DNA of 64,000 bases from Bradyrhizobium sp. CCBAU 53421 (GTDB lineage Bacteria; Pseudomonadota; Alphaproteobacteria; Rhizobiales; Xanthobacteraceae). Below the pieces are notes generated by a model, which saw only the letters and a program-made list of their open reading frames with translations, was not told the origin of the DNA and searched no databases. The stretch covers positions 7,502,001 to 7,566,000 of the forward strand of contig NZ_CP030047.1 of assembly GCF_015291625.1 (NCBI RefSeq). The letters run 5' to 3'. A program made the position numbers and the translations under genes. Below, one piece after another: positions 59,145 to 64,000 of this stretch (position 1 is the stretch's first letter; the number at the start of each line of letters is the position of its first letter).

Positions 59145-60068
59145 ATGACACAGGGTTCACAAGCGACGATCATTGGCGCCGGACGCGTGGGGTTAAAGCT
59201 CGCTGAACTTCTCACAACGTCTGGCGGACGAGTACGCTTCGTGGATCACAGGCCGGTGGCCGAAATAGATCCGAACCTGATCGTGAGCGATGCGATCCAC
59301 CTGACGCGGGAGGCCAAATCCGCTATTGCGCAGTCCGATATTGTCGTTCTTTCTTTGCCGTTCACGGTAGCAGGAGCCGCGTTCGGATCCGCCTGTCGGT
59401 GGCTCAAAGGCGACGCATTGTTGATCGAGACGCTTTCAGTCAAGACGAGACCGGCCTCATGGGGGGTCAACTTACCTCGCGAGGTGGAATATCTTGGCCT
59501 CAATCCACTGTTTAGCCCGGAGCTCGGTTGGGCAAATCGTCCGGTCGCGGTGATCGCGTATCGATCAGGGCCGCGGCTCGAAGTCTTTCTGCAGCTTTTA
59601 CGACGCACGAATGCGAGCCTTGTCGCGCTCGATGCTGAAGCTCACGATAGACTTCTTGCGCAGCGTCAGCTGGCTGCGCATGCGCTGCTCCTGTCGCTCG
59701 CGAGCATCCTTCGCGACGAGAACACTGAATTTCCGCTTGAGGTCGGTCCGCCTCCTTATCACCTTCTTCTGGCGGGAGTCGGGCGCATGTTGAGCGGCGC
59801 CCCCGAGACGTTTGCTGAGATCCAGACGGAGAATCCTTTTGGGGCGACAGTCCGCTTGCGTCTGATCGCGGCACTCGAGAGGCTAGGCGGGGGCGGCCAG
59901 GAGGTCCTAGATCACCTTCGCTGTGAGTGGAGCGATCTCGCGCCACGTCTCAAACCGGCCGCCGAGACCTGCGAGCGCCTGTTTGCGTGCCCGATTTTCC
60001 CTCTTGAGATGAGCGAATATGAGTATCGCTCCGGCGAATGCCGCCTTGCGCGGTGTGATCGAGATTGA
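59145..60068 (+). CDS. TyrA-like (prephenate/arogenate) dehydrogenase-family protein
   Basis: A 307-residue NAD(P)-binding protein. The Rossmann motif is TIIGAGRVGLKLAELL (GxGxxG), followed by RFVDHRPVAEIDP. The TyrA-like region LGLNPLFSPELGWANRPVAV replaces the usual HPMFGP, and the C-terminal half is helical. Similar TyrA-fold enzymes outside housekeeping loci occur in antibiotic or toxin biosynthesis. No aromatic-pathway gene is near, so the substrate is open. The ATG at 59145 follows GGCGGGAA. Confidence 0.7.
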   Translation: MTQGSQATIIGAGRVGLKLAELLTTSGGRVRFVDHRPVAEIDPNLIVSDAIHLTREAKSAIAQSDIVVLSLPFTVAGAAFGSACRWLKGDALLIETLSVKTRPASWGVNLPREVEYLGLNPLFSPELGWANRPVAVIAYRSGPRLEVFLQLLRRTNASLVALDAEAHDRLLAQRQLAAHALLLSLASILRDENTEFPLEVGPPPYHLLLAGVGRMLSGAPETFAEIQTENPFGATVRLRLIAALERLGGGGQEVLDHLRCEWSDLAPRLKPAAETCERLFACPIFPLEMSEYEYRSGECRLARCDRD

Positions 60069-60419
60069 AGACGTAGGCCTATGACCGTCGTTCCGACAGC
60101 GCAAGAAATCTCGATTCGCGGGCAACTCGGCCGCGTAGCCTCCTCTTTTCGTTTCCCGAGCGCTTCCCGGCCAGGTCGATCTCTAAGCGATCAGCAAAGT
60201 TCGCCGGCAGGATACAGCTGGCGGCGGCCTGCGCGGCGAATTTACGTGCACGGTCCCCCGTGGCGCACCACTGCTGACCGTGATTTCGGTTGGGTGTCTT
60301 ACGCCGCGCGAACTTTCACAGGAGATTTCTGCACCCTATTGCCTTACGTTTATCAAGTCGCGAAGCATTGGTTGTGCGATGTCTCCACGTGTCTAGCGTG
60401 TAGCCGATCCCTTAGCGTC
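60069..60419. other. Short region after the TyrA-like gene
   Basis: No supported gene; frame 60081-60434 has no domain. Confidence 0.45.
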
Positions 60420-60515
60420 GCGTCCAACCCATAGAGATACGCCCGATTTCATCTTGGGTGAATTCGACCGGAACGCGCCACGCCCGCGATTGACCGCAGT
60501 AGTCGTACCAACATC
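60420..60515 (-). pseudogene. Relic of a second polygalacturonase gene
   Basis: The minus strand reads VNRGRGAFRSNSPKMKSGVS and LWVGRDA. The intact polygalacturonase has YLGRGEFRSDPLEMKSGVTL and WIGRGATLL at 58350-58440. DNA identity over about 85 bp is high by eye (for example ACGCC[C/T]GATTTCATCT). A past duplication with later deletion is the simplest account. Confidence 0.75.
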
Positions 60516-60606
60516 GTACTTCTCGATTGAAGTAGCACTCAGATAAACTTCCGCCTACCCACGGACCGCCTTTGGTGGTGCCTCGCTAAATCGTTCGGCT
60601 GTGCCG

Positions 60607-61386
60607 CTACATTTCCCGACCGGAGTCCCGCCTCCCCCTCTCCATGTGCAAGGCGCTCCAAACCCTGAGGGCTCGCGGTGTGAGGCTGGCACCGGCAAGT
60701 TGTTTCCAGGACTTCCGCACCTCGATCCAGCGGCTTTTTCGACCGGGCAAGGCATCAAGCATTTTTTTGGCAATCGGAGCCAGGTGCGCAGTTTCGGAGT
60801 TCGGCTCCCGCTTGGCATCTTCAAGAATTTTAAGAGCGGCCCTTTCGGACCGCGTCCAACCCGACTCGGTGAACCTGCTCTCCGCGAAATACTCAAAACA
60901 CGTGCGGAACGTCAAAGCGCGGCCAATGACCGTATGGTTTGGTAGTCCCGCTTGGCTCAGCCACCGCCAGAGATGCCCACACCGCTCCTGGCCGCCATTT
61001 TCGGGAGGACCGCGAAATTCCAAGACCAAAAGCATCGCCATGCCAGCGATTTCGCGTCGTATCTCTTCATCCTGCTTTTCGAACCAATCCCGGATTACCT
61101 GTAATGGCGTCGCCGGCGGCTTCACAGCCGGTGCCGCAGCGGTGCGGTGGAACGAGACCACGTTTTCCAGCGGGGGCATGCGCGGCCATGGCCTTCCATC
61201 TGCGTCCCACAAGACCCACCGCGCTGCAATCTTTTTTGCCTCTTCAGGAGACCTGGTTCGCCAAAGCTCCTTGAGCGCCTCATTGACGTAATATGAGACG
61301 TCAGCTTTCAGGCCGCATGTACGTGCTATTGCTGCGCGGCGTCCGGCGTCAATGAGCCGCGCCGCGAAGTTATTCTCTGCGTTCAT
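60607..61386 (-). CDS. Hypothetical protein, 259 residues
   Basis: Starts MNAENNFAARLIDAGRRAAI. The first 30 residues form a helix; the middle (DWFEKQDEEIRREIAGMAML) and C-terminal parts are basic and helical, with a Trp-rich stretch (CGHLWRWLSQAGLP). No domain is recognised. Codon use and length look like a real gene. It lies between a pectinase relic and transposon debris, so it may belong to mobile-element cargo. Confidence 0.6.
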   Translation of the reverse strand: MNAENNFAARLIDAGRRAAIARTCGLKADVSYYVNEALKELWRTRSPEEAKKIAARWVLWDADGRPWPRMPPLENVVSFHRTAAAPAVKPPATPLQVIRDWFEKQDEEIRREIAGMAMLLVLEFRGPPENGGQERCGHLWRWLSQAGLPNHTVIGRALTFRTCFEYFAESRFTESGWTRSERAALKILEDAKREPNSETAHLAPIAKKMLDALPGRKSRWIEVRKSWKQLAGASLTPRALRVWSALHMERGRRDSGREM

Positions 61387-61721
61387 TTGCCGAGGCCCTT
61401 CCTGTCCTTCCTAGCGCGCCCCGCTATCGGCTCTTCGGCGGCGTGATACGGGCCCGCCGGGATCTACACCAGCAGGCGCCGTCTTCCGCCTAAGTCCCAG
61501 GGATCACCAACTTCAGTGGTCAGCCATGGCCTCAACTTGCGATCGTGGCCGTGCCCACGTGAGGGCGCCTGTGCATTCCGAGGGTCTGCATTCTTCGTGC
61601 CACAGTAACAGTCCGCGATTGGTATTCGTTGGGTATGTTTTTGTTTGCTTTGCGACTTGGGCCCGTCTTGTTTCATTCTACTCATAGATCATCCGTGGCA
61701 ACTTCATGTGCTGCCGAGAGG
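61387..61721. other. Spacer with a doubtful small frame
   Basis: A 73-codon minus frame (61464-61685, MSRMKQDGPKSQSKQKHTQR) is basic and rich in Gly, His and Arg. I cannot support it as a gene. Confidence 0.4.
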
Positions 61722-62084
61722 TCATCGATTGCGCAAGCGTTTTTCAGCACGTTCAGACCCGGATGAAGGGATCCGTGCCGGCGTCATCGACGCCGTTCGA
61801 GTCGACGTCATTGCGACGAGTGCGCCGTCAGATCCCGGCTCCGCTTCGGGGGGACATGCAACCAAGGCGTCGTGTTGCGTGAGGCAGCATGCTTTCTCCC
61901 GGTTCGCTCTGCCGGAGGATGCCGCAGATAGCCCAGCATCCTCAGGCAGAGTAATCCGTTCTTTCGGGGCAGAGCCCTCTCCTGGCACGCCGATGGCGAT
62001 CATTTCATAGTGCTTTCCTCGCTCATTGAGAAATAGGAGGACGGACATTTCTCCACCGCACACGGCGATCCGGTGGACGTCCTC
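61722..62084 (-). CDS. Doubtful hypothetical protein
   Basis: The frame runs from 62117; a later Met at 62084 (MEDVHRIAVCGGEMSVLLFL) gives 120 residues. The first 40 residues (NERGKHYEMIAIGVPGEG) look like a folded protein, the rest is Ala/Ser/Arg-rich and of doubtful coding value. It overlaps an HTH relic on the other strand. Probably a fragment or a poorly conserved gene. Confidence 0.35.
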   Translation of the reverse strand, partial: EDVHRIAVCGGEMSVLLFLNERGKHYEMIAIGVPGEGSAPKERITLPEDAGLSAASSGRANREKACCLTQHDALVACPPEAEPGSDGALVAMTSTRTASMTPARIPSSGSERAEKRLRNR

Positions 62085-62099
62085 CATTTTGCGATTGAG

Positions 62100-62285
62100 T
62101 CTATGGACAACTCCCAAGCCGCACTCGGCAATCCTGTCGGGTGCAATCGCGCGTCTGATCTACTGAACCGAAGGCGACCTCTAACGCTGGAACTGATTCG
62201 CACCATTAGCAAGGAGTGGAACATTCCAATTGACGCCCTGATGGCTCAATACGAACTGGCGGGTACACGCCTAAATTCTGAAGGC
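62100..62285 (+). pseudogene. HigA/XRE-type antitoxin HTH relic
   Basis: The plus frame reads RASDLLNRRRPLTLELIRTI followed by SKEWNIPIDALMAQYELAGT. This is the recognition-helix end of a HigA-like antitoxin (usual form VSEVLNRKRPLTLxMIRRL). Only the second half of the helix-turn-helix domain is present and no toxin gene is adjacent, so it is a leftover of a toxin-antitoxin or XRE regulator. Confidence 0.6.
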
Positions 62286-62305
62286 CCGCCTACGCGGGGC
62301 CTTCA
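62279..62305 (+). terminator. Terminator-like hairpin after the HTH relic
   Basis: AAGGCCC and GGGCCTT arms with loop around GCCTACGCG, followed by CATCATTC. A GC-rich stem overlaps the end of the HTH frame. Confidence 0.6.
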
Positions 62306-62433
62306 TCATTCCCGTACGCCTTCGAAATATACGTGAGGTCACGCGCGACATGCCACCGGCTCAACCTGGTTCGCCGACAACGCCACCGCTCAGCTTCGCA
62401 TGGTCCCAGAATACCGCAATCATTCCCAAAACG

Positions 62434-62462
62434 AAGGGCCCCCGCCGGATACGAGGGCCCTT
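62434..62462 (-). terminator. Hairpin after the small gene at 62495-62698
   Basis: AAGGGCCC pairs with GGGCCCTT across a 13-nt loop. On the minus strand it is followed by CGTTTTGGG, so it probably ends the small minus-strand gene 33 bp upstream. Confidence 0.65.
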
Positions 62463-62494
62463 ACAGAACTTGGAGGAGGAGAAGTCTCCAAGCT

Positions 62495-62698
62495 CTATGT
62501 TGGCGACTGCAAACCTGAAGACGATACCCATTGATCGATGTCAGCTGCGATCTCCGCCCTCCGCGCACGCTTCAGCAGCTGGTCGCGCTCGACGCCTGGC
62601 GGAAGCCGCGCTGCCTTGTGAAAGATATCGCCGGCAAACGCATTGAGCCGATCCTGCAGCGATGGGGCTTGCTTCGCCCCATTTCTGCTTTTCTTCAT
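62495..62698 (-). CDS. Small conserved rhizobial protein, 67 residues
   Basis: MKKSRNGAKQAPSLQDRLNA, FAGDIFHKAARLPPGVERDQ, LLKRARRAEIAADIDQWVSS. A basic N-terminus is followed by two helices with LPPGxERDxLLKRAR, a pattern I know from many short rhizobial proteins of unknown function. A terminator hairpin follows. It stands beside the IS66 element. Confidence 0.7.
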   Translation of the reverse strand: MKKSRNGAKQAPSLQDRLNAFAGDIFHKAARLPPGVERDQLLKRARRAEIAADIDQWVSSSGLQSPT

Positions 62699-62902
62699 AA
62701 CGCGCTCCGTATTTTCTCGGGAGCGTTGAAGCTAACCTTTGCGATGAGCGTATGAAGTTATAATGATCGTTTCCGCAACCTGGGTTACGACCGCGATAAT
62801 CCTTTGGGCGAACTCGCGCGAAGAAGGTAAGCGCGATTTTCTCCGCACCTTGACGCCGGCGGTTTTGAAGGATTGCCCTAGTATCGGGCGATACCGGGCC
62901 GT

Positions 62903-64000
62903 TCAGGCAGTGGCGGCTTTGTGGAAGTTGAAGGGCAGCAGGTCGGTAATATCGGCGTCGCCGGCGCGCTGAGGCAATTCGGTGAGGACGTGGCGCAACC
63001 ACGCTAACGGCTCGACACGTGAGGCGCGGCAGGTCAGCATCAGGCTGTAGACGACGGCACTGGCCTTGGCTCCGTCCACGGTATCGCTGAACAACCAACT
63101 CTTCCTGCCAGTTGCAAAAACCCTGATGTCGCGCTCCAGAAGATTGTTGTCGATCGGCATGCAGCCGTCCCCGGTGTAGCGCGTCAGATATTCCCATTGG
63201 TTTCGGGTGTAGGATACGGCGTCGCCGAGCTTGCTGTCAGGCAAGACCTTCGGGGCCATGTCATCGAGCCATACCTTGAGAGCATTTGAGGACGGGAACA
63301 CTATGTTGCTGGCGGAAGCGGCGAATGCAGTCGGCCTGTGTTTCACCCTTCTCCGGTGATCCGTCCCGCGCCTGCCTTTCAACCCGGTAGAGCTGGTCGA
63401 AGAACCGCAGCGCCTGCTCGGGCGGACCGCCGCCCCTCTTCCTCGCCCTGAGGGCATCGACAAAGCGCCGCCGGGAGTGGGCCATGCAGCCGATGTGGGT
63501 GGCCCGTTCCAGCGTGCGCCATGCGGTATAGCCGTCACTCATCACGATGCCGCGGTAATCGCCGAGGAAGGCCTGCGGGTGGATTTGGCCGCGGCCCGGC
63601 TGATAATCCAGAAGAACGATGGGCTCGTGACTGCCCTTGCCGCTGCGATAAGCCCACATATACGATGTGCTGGTGGCCTTTCTGTCCTTCTCCTTGAGGA
63701 CCTGAACCGTCGTCTCGTCGCCATGGATGAGAGGCTGCGATCTGAGCCGCAGCTTCAGGGCGTCATAGATGCGGGAGAGATGTTTCTCGCTCGAGCCGAT
63801 CACCCAGCGACCCAAAGCGCCGCGGCTGACCGGAACGCCGGCGCGTTCGAAGGCCTGCGCCAGGCGGTAGAGCGGCATGCCATCGACATATTTATGAACC
63901 AGCGCGAACGCCAGCGTTGAGGCCGTGGCAACGCTGCCCGGCAGCGGCTGCGTCGGCATCGGCGCGGTCACGACAGGGGCGTTGATTCCGGTGCGATCGC
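62903..64000 (-). pseudogene. IS66-family transposase (TnpC), frameshifted and partial
   Basis: The frame entering from the right edge reads VVTAPMPTQPLPGSVATAST, PLIHGDETTVQVLKEKDRKA (catalytic Asp region) and YRGIVMSDGYTAWRTLERAT. It goes out of frame near 63300. The next frame carries the C-terminal part MPIDNNLLERDIRVFATGRK and ends LLPFNFHKAATA at 62903. IS66 TnpC is normally one frame of about 520-540 residues; here a single indel separates the two. The first part starts outside the window. Confidence 0.85.

Overview
The window is a stretch of a symbiosis island from a nodulating, nitrogen-fixing alphaproteobacterium, almost certainly Bradyrhizobium, and more like the B. elkanii group than B. 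diazoefficiens. The evidence is a nodABCSUIJ-nolO-nodZ operon preceded by a nodK-like rather than a nodY-like gene, the fixR-nifA pair, nodD1, nodD2 and nolA, and a rhizobial (Rhc) type III secretion system. No housekeeping operon, tRNA, rRNA or CRISPR array was seen. Gene density is low and several genes are broken, as expected of a long-resident island that is shedding sequence.

Layout. 1-5.7 kb: a minus-strand type III secretion operon (SctG-like/TPR protein, nolB, rhcJ, nolU, nolV, rhcN, sctO, then the N-terminus of rhcV). 7.3-11.1 kb: two tts boxes, one upstream of an intact NopM-type LRR E3 ligase effector, the other upstream of a decayed effector-like gene. 11.3-15 kb: a GNAT acetyltransferase, then relics of transposases and regulators. 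15.1-18.1 kb: nifA and fixR with a sigma-54 promoter and a RegR-type box; the nifA frame is broken at a run of 13 C. 18.8-29.9 kb: nodZ, nolO, nodJ, nodI, nodU, nodS, nodC, nodB, nodA and nodK, all on the minus strand, headed by a nod box next to the divergent nodD1. 30-34.5 kb: nodD1, nodD2, an orphan tts box, a small conserved gene and nolA.

34.6-49.6 kb: an ABC-type periplasmic binding protein plus a 51-residue membrane peptide, an IS3 orfA fragment, a luciferase-like oxidoreductase, small island proteins, an outer-membrane porin, a LuxR-type regulator, a TauE/SafE permease, a HemN-like radical-SAM gene with an FNR/FixK box, and a membrane/coiled-coil protein. 49.6-56 kb: an OprB-like porin, a frameshifted NolL-like Nod-factor acetyltransferase, and a large unassigned effector candidate with three kinds of internal repeat, behind a good tts box. 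56-60.6 kb: pectinesterase, polygalacturonase, a TyrA-like dehydrogenase and a polygalacturonase relic. 60.6-64 kb: hypotheticals, an HTH/HigA-like relic and a broken IS66 transposase running off the end.

How it fits together. Flavonoid-activated NodD1 would act at the nod box to make a carbamoylated, N-methylated, fucosylated lipochito-oligosaccharide exported by NodIJ. TtsI, which lies outside the window, would act at the tts boxes to switch on effectors. NifA/FixR and HemN serve the low-oxygen nodule stage. Pectin-degrading enzymes fit infection. A 30-bp MerR-type promoter element recurs four times (upstream of nodD2, nolA, the ABC binding protein and hemN), which suggests a NolA regulon that ties these genes together.
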